From Paenibacillus barengoltzii NBRC 101215 (GTDB lineage Bacteria > Bacillota > Bacilli > Paenibacillales > Paenibacillaceae), in contig NZ_BILV01000011.1 in NCBI RefSeq assembly GCF_004000745.1, positions 1 to 64,000 of the forward strand: DNA of 64,000 bases. The letters are read 5' to 3'. This document shows, in pieces, positions 16,409 to 25,450 of the stretch. Under the pieces are notes generated by a model that was given only the letters and a program-made list of their open reading frames with translations, ran no database searches and was not told the origin of the DNA. The number at the start of each line of letters is the position of its first letter. Within the stretch, counting starts at the first letter, position 1. Made by a program: the position numbers and the translations under genes.

Positions 16409-17367
16409 TTGCCATTTCTCCCTTCCGGTTCCGTCTCGTAGAACACCCAATATTTCGAAGTTCCGGCAATGATCAACGTAGCAATCACGATCATCACCAA
16501 CATGATCCAGGCAAGTGCCGACGAATAACCCAGCTGATACCGGCTAAACGCCCGCTCGTACAAATATAGCGCATACACAAACGTCGAGTTCATTGGCCCG
16601 CCATTTGTGATGACAAACGCTGACGTAAACATTTGGAACGCGTTGATCACGCCCATCACCAGGTTGAAGTACAATACCGGCGAGAGCATCGGCAGCGTGA
16701 TGTTGAAGAACTGACGAAACCTACCGGCGCCGTCCACGGCGGAAGCCTCATACAGTTCAGCCGGGATTTGCTTAAGTCCGGCCAGGAAGATCACCATCGA
16801 TGAACCGAACTGCCAGACCGTCAGCAACACCAGCGTACTTAACGCCGTATCGGGGCTGGTGATCCAACCTTTCCCCTCAAAGCCAAACGCTCCGATAATT
16901 TTGTTAAAGATCCCGTCTACACCAAAAATATTCCGCCAAAGCAGCGATACCGCGATACTGCCGCCGATCAACGACGGGAAGTAAATCGCCGTACGGTACA
17001 ACCCGATCCCCCGCACCGCCCGGTTCAACACCATGGCGACAAGCAACGCTGCGATCAGCTTGAGAGGGACCGAGGCTAAGACGTACAGGAACGTAACCTT
17101 AACCGAGGTGACAAATTTGGAGTCTGCCGTAAAGATCAGCTCGTAGTTTTTGGTCCCTACCCAATTAATCGGTTCCAACAACGTGTAGTCCGTAAACGAG
17201 TAGTACAACGATAAAATCAGCGGGTATGCGGTCAGCCCGAGAAACCCGAGCAGCCACGGTGAAATAAATAAATAGCCGGCCACCGGAGCATTCCATCGTT
17301 TGAGGAAGACCCGGCGCTTGGTGCTGACTGGTGCGTCCTTTAAGCTCATGGCCGCGGAACTTTTCAT
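16405..17367 (-). CDS. Carbohydrate ABC transporter permease (LplB type)
   Basis: First membrane subunit of the sugar importer, 320 residues. It has a basic cytoplasmic N-terminus (STKRRVFLKRW), six membrane segments and the EAA loop ELYEASAVDGAGRFRQFFNI. The ATG at 17367 follows GAGGTGAAGC. It lies downstream of the alpha-glucuronidase gene with a gap of about 115 nt and no clear terminator. LplB/YtcP pairs in Paenibacillus commonly import plant-polymer oligosaccharides such as aldouronates. Confidence 0.9.
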   Translation of the reverse strand: MKSSAAMSLKDAPVSTKRRVFLKRWNAPVAGYLFISPWLLGFLGLTAYPLILSLYYSFTDYTLLEPINWVGTKNYELIFTADSKFVTSVKVTFLYVLASVPLKLIAALLVAMVLNRAVRGIGLYRTAIYFPSLIGGSIAVSLLWRNIFGVDGIFNKIIGAFGFEGKGWITSPDTALSTLVLLTVWQFGSSMVIFLAGLKQIPAELYEASAVDGAGRFRQFFNITLPMLSPVLYFNLVMGVINAFQMFTSAFVITNGGPMNSTFVYALYLYERAFSRYQLGYSSALAWIMLVMIVIATLIIAGTSKYWVFYETEPEGRNGK

Positions 17368-17483
17368 GCTTGCTTCACCTCTGCAGTTTCTGAATGCCTT
17401 ATAGTTCAAGTATAGGGCGGGCCCACGGCCGGTTGTAGAAGAGGAATCCTCGAAATCTTTTAAAATATCACGAAAAAATAATC

Positions 17484-19559
17484 TTAATAAATCCGACGTC
17501 CTTGCTGATCGTTAATGCCGCTTTTGCGGTAGAAGTACGTATTGATTTGGTCACGCCACTCCTTGGCATGCTCCGCTTGCTCCGCCAATCGCTCGGCAAC
17601 CTGCTGATGCAGCGAATCTTCCATCAAGCCGGATAGACCAGCCCACAATTCCACCAGCTCCTCGGCTCGCTCAACCCCTTCAAAATGAGTATCGTAAATA
17701 TGCTGAATGACCGTCTTGCCGGATTGGAGCACATGGGTGTACGGCACGTGATGGAAGAAGAGCAACAGCTCGTCGGGACACGTCTCCAGCTTTTCGTATA
17801 AACTTTGATTCGGCTCTGCATATTGTGAGGTATATCCCGTTCCCGTAGCTTTCGTGCGGTCCACACCGATCCCGTGGCAATCCGCAAAATGATACGTCCC
17901 CCACATCGAGTATTCATAACCATCGACATTCGGGCCATAATGATGGTTTGGATTCACCATAAAGCCAATGCCTAGCGGAGCGGTGTAGCTTTCGTAAATA
18001 CTCCAGGAATCCATCAAAATACGAAGGATCACTTGGTTGACCCGCTCGTCGCTCCCAAATACGAGCTTAATCCATTCCTCCGCAATCGCTTCAGCGCTAA
18101 GGTCTGGATTCCAGGCCAGCCGCCCATAGCCATAAAAGTTCGCCTGTGCCAGCAAATGACCGGTCCAGTTGGCATCGTTCCCGATATTGGAAACCGCGGC
18201 AAACCCGCTGTAACGGGAACCATGCAGCGTACCGTCCACAATCCGTTTGATGGTCGAGCCCTCACCCTTCAGATGGGTGTCGAAGTCCAGCACTTCCTTC
18301 CACTGAGGTACGAGGTAGCAAACATGACGTTGCTGCCCGGTATATTCTTGGGTGATTTGGAACTCAATCATTTGATTTGTCGCAGGCATCGCACCTAGCA
18401 GCGGCGATACGGGCTCGCGCACTTGAAAATCGATTGGGCCGTTTTTGACCTGCAAAATCACGTTCTCTTTAAACCGTCCATCGAGCGGCACGAAATGATC
18501 ATAGGCAGCCCGTGCCCGATCTGTTTTGCGATCTCGCCAGTCCTGCTTACAGTTGTAAACGAAGCAGCGCCAGATCACTAGTCCGCCGTAAGGTTCCAGT
18601 GCCTCGGCCAGCATATTGGCACCGTCTGCATGATCCCGTCCATACGTAAACGGTCCCGGTCGGTTCTCCGAATCTGCCTTCACCAGGAAGCCGCCAAAGT
18701 CCGGGATCGCCTGGTAAATCTCATCTGCGCGCTCCCGCCACCATGCTGCAACCTCTGGAACCAGCGGATCGGCAGTAGATAATCCGCCGATTTCAAGCGG
18801 CGCTGCGTAATTAATGCTGAGGAACAGCTTAATGCCATAGCTGCGGAAGATTTCAGCCACCTTGGCGACATCTGGCAGAAATTCCTTCGTAATCAGCCCG
18901 GTCTCGACCCGATGCACATTGACATTGTTAATGGAAATCGCGTTGATCCCTGTTGATGCCAGCAGCCGCGCATAGTCGGTAATACGTTCCAGGTTCTGTG
19001 TGAACCGATGATTTTCGTAAAAAATCGAAGCTCCTGCGTAACCGCGCTCAATACTGCCGTCCATGTTGTCCCATTGATTCACCATCCGCAGTACGTTCAC
19101 CGGGCGCTCCGAAATATTCAGTCCTTGCAGCGACTGTCCGGTCCCCAGGCGGCGCAGCAAGTCAAACACCCCGTACAATAAACCGGAGGCATTCTCCGCA
19201 CCGATGGCGAACCGAGCGGAATCCGGTTTATATCGTAGAGCATAGCCTTCCAACCCCAATTGCAAGGAAGCCTTCCCTTCCGAGAACACCTCATCTAGGA
19301 TAGGACTATGCCCCAACAGCCCCAGCACAAAACAAGGACGGTCCCCTGCACTTTCCATAATAGAAATCTCACGCCCCAGCATTTGGGATAAACCTCTCGA
19401 CAGCTCCTGAGCAGCAGTGTGCGCCGCCGGTTCATCCGGGCCATCGATAACGATGCCGTCAAATTGATCTAACTCTGTCCATCTCTCTCCCGGTTCAATC
19501 CTCCGGTATCGAAGCCAGGCATCATAACCAACTTCCGTCATTGTAGTTGTTTTGCTCAT
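17484..19559 (-). CDS. aguA: GH67 alpha-glucuronidase
   Basis: Intracellular enzyme that removes 4-O-methyl-glucuronic acid from the non-reducing end of xylo-oligosaccharides (aldouronates). It is 691 residues, no signal peptide, as expected of bacterial GH67. Conserved blocks: [33 protein letters not shown], the acid region [16 protein letters not shown], and the base region [22 protein letters not shown] with its Asp and a nearby REP motif. It also has [12 protein letters not shown] in the C-terminal domain. The ATG at 19559 follows AGGGGGAGATTCC, and the NIF3-like stop lies 15 nt upstream, so the genes are co-transcribed. Confidence 0.95.
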   Translation of the reverse strand: MSKTTTMTEVGYDAWLRYRRIEPGERWTELDQFDGIVIDGPDEPAAHTAAQELSRGLSQMLGREISIMESAGDRPCFVLGLLGHSPILDEVFSEGKASLQLGLEGYALRYKPDSARFAIGAENASGLLYGVFDLLRRLGTGQSLQGLNISERPVNVLRMVNQWDNMDGSIERGYAGASIFYENHRFTQNLERITDYARLLASTGINAISINNVNVHRVETGLITKEFLPDVAKVAEIFRSYGIKLFLSINYAAPLEIGGLSTADPLVPEVAAWWRERADEIYQAIPDFGGFLVKADSENRPGPFTYGRDHADGANMLAEALEPYGGLVIWRCFVYNCKQDWRDRKTDRARAAYDHFVPLDGRFKENVILQVKNGPIDFQVREPVSPLLGAMPATNQMIEFQITQEYTGQQRHVCYLVPQWKEVLDFDTHLKGEGSTIKRIVDGTLHGSRYSGFAAVSNIGNDANWTGHLLAQANFYGYGRLAWNPDLSAEAIAEEWIKLVFGSDERVNQVILRILMDSWSIYESYTAPLGIGFMVNPNHHYGPNVDGYEYSMWGTYHFADCHGIGVDRTKATGTGYTSQYAEPNQSLYEKLETCPDELLLFFHHVPYTHVLQSGKTVIQHIYDTHFEGVERAEELVELWAGLSGLMEDSLHQQVAERLAEQAEHAKEWRDQINTYFYRKSGINDQQGRRIY

Positions 19560-19573
19560 GGAATCTCCCCCTG

Positions 19574-20350
19574 TCATATCCATTGAAATAACGTTTCATT
19601 TTCGATCACATGCACCGGAAGGGTTGGGAAAGCCAAACGAAGCTTGCCGGCTAACCGCCTCATTCCAGGCGCTTCGCTGGGACCGTGGCCAAGGAACATC
19701 ATCGCCTTCTCCCGCCCTTGATAGACAGCATCCCGCACATACTCAGGCGCTTCCCATTCCGGGCCTTCGCCTGCAATGATGAGATCGACCTCTCTAAGCA
19801 GCGGGATCGCCAGATCCCCGCCGCCCCGGTAACCAACCAGCACTCCAATTTTCCGACATATCAGCTTCGGATTCCCCGTAAACCGGATAAACGGTACATT
19901 CAGCTTCCGCTTTAACAAGCTGGCCAGCTCCTGCAGAGTCATGCCCGGAAGCTCTAAAACTGCGGACGCCGGGCGATATTCCCGCACCGCATCCTGCCAA
20001 TCGAGCTCCTCAATCACCCCGGCGGTAATGCCGTCCGGAGTCTCCCGGTGAATACCGTCATGGTAGCGATAGATCGCAAGGTCCAGCTCCTTTAGTCGCT
20101 GCAGCTTATAACGGGCAACAGGATCCTCTTCCAGAAGCTTTGTCGTGTCCATCTGATGCCTGTAAAATACTCCTTCATGCGATATCAACAAGTTAGCTCC
20201 CAGCGAAGCTGCCTGCTCGATCGCCGCTTGCGTGGCCATAAACGTCACCGCGATTCCGCGCACTTGGGATTCCGCCTTACCGCTGACTAAACCATCTACC
20301 GTAGGCTGGACCCGTGTTAACTGGTCGAGAACATCTTGAATGCGCAGCAT
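19574..20350 (-). CDS. NIF3/DUF34-family protein
   Basis: 258-residue member of the NIF3-like dinuclear-metal family. Recognisable parts are the N-terminal [26 protein letters not shown] segment, where family metal ligands lie, the RYHDGIH motif, and a C-terminal half with [20 protein letters not shown] and [13 protein letters not shown]. Family function is debated (GTP cyclohydrolase-like or metal-handling roles have been proposed). The ATG at 20350 follows GGGAGGTCAATGC. Its place between the sugar-binding protein and the alpha-glucuronidase is unusual and hints at a hydrolase or isomerase role in sugar breakdown, but this is inference. Confidence 0.8.
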   Translation of the reverse strand: MLRIQDVLDQLTRVQPTVDGLVSGKAESQVRGIAVTFMATQAAIEQAASLGANLLISHEGVFYRHQMDTTKLLEEDPVARYKLQRLKELDLAIYRYHDGIHRETPDGITAGVIEELDWQDAVREYRPASAVLELPGMTLQELASLLKRKLNVPFIRFTGNPKLICRKIGVLVGYRGGGDLAIPLLREVDLIIAGEGPEWEAPEYVRDAVYQGREKAMMFLGHGPSEAPGMRRLAGKLRLAFPTLPVHVIENETLFQWI

Positions 20351-20427
20351 GCATTGACCTCCCCCTTCCCTGGTAAAAATCAACCCGGAACGAGAAACCT
20401 GTTCCGGGCTGAAGTCGAATGTAAATC

Positions 20428-21744
20428 TTATTCGTAAGCCATAGCTGCTTCTTTCAATTGCTTATAGGCTTCTTCTGGTGTAATCTTGCCGAAGCTCAGC
20501 TGATCATGGACCAGAGGGAAGTCTTTATCGATATAGTTCGTCCAGCCGCCTGGACCAGCTGTCCAGGTTTGGCCGTCTTTCTCAGTAGCGCGGAGCAGCT
20601 CCATGCCTACTTTATCCACTTCGCTCATGCTGGACTCCAACGCAGTTGCATTATCCTTGTTAACTGGCAAGCCCCGCGAGGTTTTCAGGATTTTGGAAGC
20701 TTCCGGATCATTGACGAACCAGTTGATAAACTCTACTGCCTCTGCCTTATGCTCGGAGTTCTCGGACACGGACAGGTACATCGAAGGTTTCAACCAACCC
20801 CCGGCTTCCTCAGCTCGCGGCATCGTAACGAGCGCGTAAGCGCCTGGCTTGATGCTGTCCCATGCCCCGTAGTTGTTGGAGAAGCTGTAACGGAACAAGA
20901 TTTTACCGGCTACCATCAGGTCCATTTGCGGATCGAACTCTTTGTCAGAGGAGTTGACGTCCGCCGGCGGTACTAACCCTTCGTTGCGCAGTTCCTCAAA
21001 ATGCTTGGTCCATTCCATGAAGGAAGCTTCATCGATGTTAAACTTCCCATCATCCGTAATGACCGTGCCTTTACCTTTACTATATTGATATGCCGAGTAC
21101 ATGAAGTAGTTAGCTGCATAATCTTTGGTAAAATACTGACCGCTTGGCAGCTTGCCTTTCAGTTCCTTCGCCAGGGCGAAGAAATCATCCCAAGTCCAGC
21201 CGTTTTCCGGATTTTTGACGCCCAGCTTGTCCAATGCGGCCTTGTCATAAATCATCCCAAACGCCACAGAACCGAGCGGAATCGCGTATTGCGTTCCATC
21301 CAGTTGACCGCCGGCCAAGAGCTTCGGATCGATCTTCGACACATCAACCCCATCCAGAGGAGCCAATTGCTTGCGGCTAGACCAGTCTGGCGTCCAGCCC
21401 GGATCAAGTTGAATGATGTCCGGTGCATTTTTCGCCGCCGCTTGAGTTGACAGCTTGTCCAAATAACCGTCCATCCCAGAGTATTCCGGTTCAAAAGTGA
21501 TGTTCGGATGGTTTTTCGTGTACAAATCAAGAGCTGCCAAGGTGGCTTCATGCCGTTCCTGAGCCCCCCACCACATAATCCGCAGTTTTACAGGCTCACT
21601 GCCCGCACTCGTTGCGGCATTGCCTTCTCCAGCTGCTCCAGCCGGTTTGGCTGCATTGCCGTTCGTACCGCCGCCGCAGGCAGCCAGTGCCCCAACCATG
21701 GTTACCGCTACCAGCGTCGTCAGTAAACGCTTCCATTTAAACAT
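20428..21744 (-). CDS. Sugar ABC transporter substrate-binding lipoprotein
   Basis: Extracellular family-1 solute-binding protein of 438 residues. The signal peptide ends in the lipobox ALAAC, followed by a Gly/Ala/Asn-rich linker. The mature domain starts LRIMWWGAQERHEATLAALD and includes DIIQLDPGWTPDW and the C-terminal AVEFINWFVNDPEASKIL. The ATG at 21744 follows GGGAGGG. It is the first gene of the glucuronide locus (binding protein, NIF3-like, aguA, two permeases). Candidate ligand: methyl-glucuronoxylo-oligosaccharides, from gene context. Confidence 0.9.
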   Translation of the reverse strand: MFKWKRLLTTLVAVTMVGALAACGGGTNGNAAKPAGAAGEGNAATSAGSEPVKLRIMWWGAQERHEATLAALDLYTKNHPNITFEPEYSGMDGYLDKLSTQAAAKNAPDIIQLDPGWTPDWSSRKQLAPLDGVDVSKIDPKLLAGGQLDGTQYAIPLGSVAFGMIYDKAALDKLGVKNPENGWTWDDFFALAKELKGKLPSGQYFTKDYAANYFMYSAYQYSKGKGTVITDDGKFNIDEASFMEWTKHFEELRNEGLVPPADVNSSDKEFDPQMDLMVAGKILFRYSFSNNYGAWDSIKPGAYALVTMPRAEEAGGWLKPSMYLSVSENSEHKAEAVEFINWFVNDPEASKILKTSRGLPVNKDNATALESSMSEVDKVGMELLRATEKDGQTWTAGPGGWTNYIDKDFPLVHDQLSFGKITPEEAYKQLKEAAMAYE

Positions 21745-21765
21745 TGATAACCCTCCCATTTGAAT

Positions 21766-21803
21766 CGTAAATATCTGTTTACATCTTTATAGTAACGACT
21801 TCA
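21766..21803 (-). promoter_or_regulatory. Promoter -10 and inverted repeat of the sugar operon
   Basis: Minus strand: a good -10 TACTAT about 50 nt before the ATG but only a weak -35 (TATTCA-like), as expected of an activator-dependent promoter. Just downstream is GTAAA-N6-TTTAC (21767-21782). It does not match the CcpA cre consensus at the central CG. It may bind a local repressor. Confidence 0.4.
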
Positions 21804-21886
21804 AACGGAAGTGAATATGAGAGCAATGCACAATTTGTTTTAAAATTGCCCGAAAATTTTGATACACCTAAGTAAGCCCTTTCCTA

Positions 21887-22828
21887 TTAAAATAGGCTCC
21901 AATCCAACGTTTGCGATAGCCGTTCTATTAACTGGACGCCTGCGATGCTATTACCTTTGGAATTGAGTGCAGGCCCCACCACGCCAATTCCGTAACGTCC
22001 AGGCACTAGCGTCAAGATCCCGCCGGATACGCCGCTTTTTGCCGGAAGCCCTGCTTCGATGGCAAATTCTCCGGACCCGTTGTACATTCCACAAGTCACC
22101 ATAAACGTTTTCGCGATTTGCACATACCGTCGAGGAATCAGCGTCTTGCCCGTCAAGGGGTCCTTCCCGTCAAAGGCCAGAACCAGCGCCATCCGCGCTA
22201 AATCCTCACAGCAGACCTTAATTGCACAATGCCGGAAGTAAATGTCCAGCACTTCTTCAACGCCGCAGCCCAATACCCCTTTATCCAACAAAAAATAAGC
22301 GATCGATCGATTCAAATGCGCCGTCTTCGATTCGGAAAGATAGACTTCCCTATCGTATTCCAGGTTGGGGTTGCCGGCCAATTCGCGAAAGAATGACAAG
22401 ATCCGCGCCGATTTCGCCTCCGCATTTTCCCCTTTGATCATGGAAGACACCACGATAGCGCCAGCATTAATTAGCGGATTAAAGGGAATCGCCGGCTGCA
22501 TCAACTCCAGCTTCATGATGGAGTTAAAGTGATCACCGGTTGGTTCCATGCCGACCTTAGAGAAAACAGCGGATTCCCCATGGTCCATGAGGGCCAGGAT
22601 CAACGTGAAAACTTTCGAAATGCTCTGCATCGTAAAACTGTCCTGAGCTTCCCCCGCAGAGATCGATCGCCCCTGAGCATCCAGAATATGAATCCCAAGC
22701 AAATCTGGCTTCGCCTTGGACAGCTCCGGAATGTACTCCGCAACCTTGCCTGCAGCGCTTGTCTCTCGGCATTCTTCCACCCACTCCTGAAGGTGGAGCT
22801 TCAGTTGATCCCATTCACTCACAGCCAT
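21887..22828 (-). CDS. glsA: Glutaminase
   Basis: Cytoplasmic serine-dependent glutaminase (glutamine to glutamate and ammonia), 313 residues, the family's usual size. The beta-lactamase-like Ser-x-x-Lys catalytic pair sits in FTMQSISKVFTL. Other conserved blocks: PFNPLINAGAIV, the CGMYNGSGEFA segment and KSGVSGGI near the C-terminus. The ATG at 22828 lies 7 nt after GCAGGAGGG. It follows the spore-protein gene by 59 nt with no terminator between them. Which of the usual two glutaminases it corresponds to cannot be decided here. Confidence 0.93.
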   Translation of the reverse strand: MAVSEWDQLKLHLQEWVEECRETSAAGKVAEYIPELSKAKPDLLGIHILDAQGRSISAGEAQDSFTMQSISKVFTLILALMDHGESAVFSKVGMEPTGDHFNSIMKLELMQPAIPFNPLINAGAIVVSSMIKGENAEAKSARILSFFRELAGNPNLEYDREVYLSESKTAHLNRSIAYFLLDKGVLGCGVEEVLDIYFRHCAIKVCCEDLARMALVLAFDGKDPLTGKTLIPRRYVQIAKTFMVTCGMYNGSGEFAIEAGLPAKSGVSGGILTLVPGRYGIGVVGPALNSKGNSIAGVQLIERLSQTLDWSLF

Positions 22829-22887
22829 GGTGAACCCTCCTGCACGTTCTCTCATATGAATCGCAACTGGATTTCCAGGATCCAACT

Positions 22888-23178
22888 TTACTGCGGATTG
22901 TTTAAGCGTTCTTTCGCCAAGCGAATCATTTCCTTGACCATCGCTCCGCCGATGACACCGCCAACCTTGCCGGCCTTCGCGGTCGTTAAATCACCGTTAT
23001 CCCCTTCGCGCAGCGGAACGCCTAACGATTGGGCCACTTCATATTTCACATCATCCGGCCGCTCTGGAGGGGCATTGTATCCCTCACGCATCATGACTTC
23101 CGCCTTAAACCGGGCCAGGCGCAGTGCCGGGTCCGTCTCTTGACCACCATTCCCGTTATTCCCTTTTGGTTGTACCAT
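22888..23178 (-). CDS. Alpha/beta-type small acid-soluble spore protein
   Basis: 96-residue DNA-binding spore protein. The SASP core is visible: DDVKYEVAQSLGVPL (matching the KYEIA protease-recognition region) followed by LTTAKAGKVGGVIGGAMVKEMI. The N-terminal extension rich in Gly, Asn and Gln and a longer spacer between the two helices are typical of Paenibacillus variants. Such proteins coat spore DNA in the A form and protect it. Expression should be forespore-specific under sigma G, but I could not identify that promoter with confidence. Confidence 0.85.
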   Translation of the reverse strand: MVQPKGNNGNGGQETDPALRLARFKAEVMMREGYNAPPERPDDVKYEVAQSLGVPLREGDNGDLTTAKAGKVGGVIGGAMVKEMIRLAKERLNNPQ

Positions 23179-23325
23179 GGATATCCCTCGCTTTCAAGTG
23201 AGTATTCTCCAATAAGATTCCCCATCAGCGGTGAGATATGTCATAGTCGGTGGTTGTGATAAAAAAGATAATTTTAGCCGATAATCATATCTTAAAAAAA
23301 CGTTATCTCTAAGGAAGGCGCAGAT

Positions 23326-24198
23326 ATGAATTTGGACCAGTATCGTCCGATGATCGAAAAACCATTACGAGCATGTTTAAAACCTACGCAGGAGATCGCT
23401 GTCATCCTGCTCTCTGCCGTACTCGTAGCTGCAGGGCTCAATTTGTTCCTGATTCCGCATAGACTGCTGTCTGGGGGCGTCACAGGCCTTGCATCCATCA
23501 TCGTGTATTTGACGGGATGGAATATATCACTTGTCTACTTTCTACTGAATGTCCCCTTAATCCTATGGGGCTGGAAAGCTGTTGGACGTCGTTATATCGT
23601 GCTTAGCTGTATCTCTGTCGTCAGCACCACCTGGTTTATCTCTATCATCCCCGAGGTGCAAGTCACCCGAGATCCAATTCTGGCCGCCGTATTCGGCGGA
23701 ATCATCTCTGCAGCAGGCATCGGATTTTCGCTGCGGGTCGGAGGCTCGACCGGCGGGTTCGATATTCTTGGATCCATCGTCACACGAAAAAAGGACGTCC
23801 CCATGGGGAACATCCTCTTTCTGCTTAACGGGCTTGTTATTTTAGTGCTTGGCTTTTTTCAAAGCTGGGATCTCGCCCTGTATTCAATGTTATCGACCTT
23901 TGTCAAAGGGAAAGTCGTTGATATGATTCACGTCGGTCATATCAAAGTGACCTGCTTCATCATTACGAAGCGTAAAGATGAAATGCTCTGCCAACTGCGC
24001 AAGCTGCATCATGGTATTACCTGCCTCAGTTCTGAGGGCGGATATCACGAAGAGAAAAACTATACCCTGATGACCGTGACAACTAGATACGAGCTCGCTG
24101 CCGTCCGTAAAGCGGTCGTGAGTACAGACCCGCACGCGTTCATGAATGTAGTCGAATCCACAGAGATTGTTGGACGTTTTTCAAGGCCGGTTCAATAG
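23326..24198 (+). CDS. YitT-family membrane protein
   Basis: 290-residue protein. It has a YitT/DUF161-like N-terminal membrane domain (about five hydrophobic segments between residues 20 and 185, with LSGGVTGLASII and GGSTGGFDILG) and a C-terminal cytoplasmic DUF2179 domain (VTCFIITKRKDEMLCQLRKLHHG through HAFMNVVESTEIVGRF). Function unknown; the family is abundant in spore formers. AAGGAAGGCGCAG precedes the ATG. It converges with the siderophore-binding-protein gene with only 3 nt between stop codons and no terminator visible, so transcripts may overlap. Confidence 0.88.
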   Translation: MNLDQYRPMIEKPLRACLKPTQEIAVILLSAVLVAAGLNLFLIPHRLLSGGVTGLASIIVYLTGWNISLVYFLLNVPLILWGWKAVGRRYIVLSCISVVSTTWFISIIPEVQVTRDPILAAVFGGIISAAGIGFSLRVGGSTGGFDILGSIVTRKKDVPMGNILFLLNGLVILVLGFFQSWDLALYSMLSTFVKGKVVDMIHVGHIKVTCFIITKRKDEMLCQLRKLHHGITCLSSEGGYHEEKNYTLMTVTTRYELAAVRKAVVSTDPHAFMNVVESTEIVGRFSRPVQ

Positions 24199-24201
24199 TG
24201 A

Positions 24202-25248
24202 CTACTTTTCAATCTCATAAAATTTGTACAAGTCGTCCAGCATCAAGTTGGCTGCTTTGATCCCGCCGGCGGTATTCCAGATGGCGTCGTCCACTTTGTA
24301 GGCTTTGCCGTTCTTGACGGCGCTCAGATTGTTCCATAACGGATCGTTAGTCCAATCCTTCTCGGTTTGGCTGGCATTGCCGTTGCCGGTTTCGTACGTG
24401 AAGTAGAAAATTCGATCGGCGTCTACTTCAGGCAGCCGTTCCTTGGTGATTTCATCAACAAACGTATCCTTCGCATTTAGAGTCATGGCATTTCGGGCAA
24501 TACCCAGCTGTTCAAAAATAATCCCCGAGAACGTATTCGTGTGGTACACGCGGGTCTTCCCGTCCATAAAGCGAACGACGGATACCGTTTCGTCCAACTT
24601 GTCTCCGGCTTTAGCTTTAAAATCAGCAATTCGTGCGTCGAAGTCAGCCAGCAACTCATCCCCTTTATCGGTTAGTCCCAAGGCTTCGGCGTACAATTTA
24701 AAGTTGTTCATCCAGTTGCCGCGCAAGTCCTCGGACATCACGGTAGGGGCAATCGCCTGCAGTTGCTCATATACTTTCTCCTGACGCATCTTGTTCCCGA
24801 TAATTAAATCAGGCTTCAGGCCAGCGATCAGCTCAAGGTTCGGCTGGCTTTCCTCACCAACTACCGTTACGCCCTCCATCTCGTCCTGAATATGTGGATA
24901 CCACGGATCCCCGAGCCAGGAGCGCACGGCTCCGACTGGCTTTATTCCCAGTGCTAATAGCGCTTCCGTACCTTCGTTTGTCAAGACCACAACTTTTTGC
25001 GGGGTACCTGTAATTTCCGTTTCCCCCATCGCATGCTTCACAACCCGTTTGCCATCTGCCGCGGCGTTCGTGCTGTTGTCTGCCGTCTGGTTCTCGGTTG
25101 CCGAGCTTCCGTTGGTATCGGTATTGTTGGACGATCCTTGCGTATTGCTATTCCCACATCCCGCAACAACGAGTGCCAGCGCCATAACCGCGAAAGCCCA
25201 TAAGACTAAGCGCCTGCGATTTGTTTTTTGGGTATGAGTATGGTTCAT
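24202..25248 (-). CDS. Iron-siderophore-binding lipoprotein
   Basis: Extracellular family-8 (FecB/FhuD-like) binding protein, 348 residues. The signal peptide ends at lipobox VVAGC, followed by a Ser/Asn/Thr linker. Motifs: HAMGETEITGTPQKVVVLTNEGTEALLALGIKPVGA at the N-lobe and NLELIAGLKPDLIIGNKMR. The ATG at 25248 follows AAAGGGGAG. It is transcribed away from two permease genes and is preceded by a strong Fur box, so it is expected to be induced by iron limitation. The siderophore cannot be named. Confidence 0.92.
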   Translation of the reverse strand: MNHTHTQKTNRRRLVLWAFAVMALALVVAGCGNSNTQGSSNNTDTNGSSATENQTADNSTNAAADGKRVVKHAMGETEITGTPQKVVVLTNEGTEALLALGIKPVGAVRSWLGDPWYPHIQDEMEGVTVVGEESQPNLELIAGLKPDLIIGNKMRQEKVYEQLQAIAPTVMSEDLRGNWMNNFKLYAEALGLTDKGDELLADFDARIADFKAKAGDKLDETVSVVRFMDGKTRVYHTNTFSGIIFEQLGIARNAMTLNAKDTFVDEITKERLPEVDADRIFYFTYETGNGNASQTEKDWTNDPLWNNLSAVKNGKAYKVDDAIWNTAGGIKAANLMLDDLYKFYEIEK

Positions 25249-25289
25249 AATCCTTCTCCCCTTTTGCCATTTTAATGTCCTCTTTGAGT

Positions 25290-25308
25290 GATAATGATTA
25301 TCATCTTC
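25290..25308. promoter_or_regulatory. Fur box (binding-protein gene)
   Basis: A 19-nt palindrome matching 17 of 19 positions of the GATAATGATTATCATTATC consensus. It sits just downstream of the minus-strand -10 element, an ideal place for repression by Fur-Fe(II). Confidence 0.88.
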
Positions 25309-25311
25309 ATG

Positions 25312-25341
25312 AATATAGGACATCCCCCTTTAGTTTGTCAA
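25312..25341 (-). promoter_or_regulatory. Promoter of the siderophore-binding-protein gene
   Basis: Minus strand TTGACA (25341-25336), 18-nt spacer, TATATT (25317-25312). The Fur box begins 4 nt further on. Confidence 0.75.
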
Positions 25342-25354
25342 TACAATTACAATT

Positions 25355-25403
25355 AAGAATGATTATCAGCCTCATTGACAGACTCTTCCCTATCTTCTAA
25401 GAT
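25355..25403 (+). promoter_or_regulatory. Fur box and promoter of the permease genes
   Basis: A second Fur box at 25355-25373 matches 14 of 19 consensus positions with the central AATGATTATCA intact. Directly after it come TTGACA (25375-25380), a 17-nt spacer and TAAGAT (25398-25403). The two back-to-back promoters make this a Fur-controlled divergent locus. Confidence 0.78.
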
Positions 25404-25450
25404 TTAAAGGTCATTATTATTTTGATCTAGAAAGTGGGTAATCTAGTCCG

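Noticed and set aside
21766-21783. CcpA cre site at the sugar operon
   Set aside because: The palindrome lacks the central CG and the NWCA end of the cre consensus.
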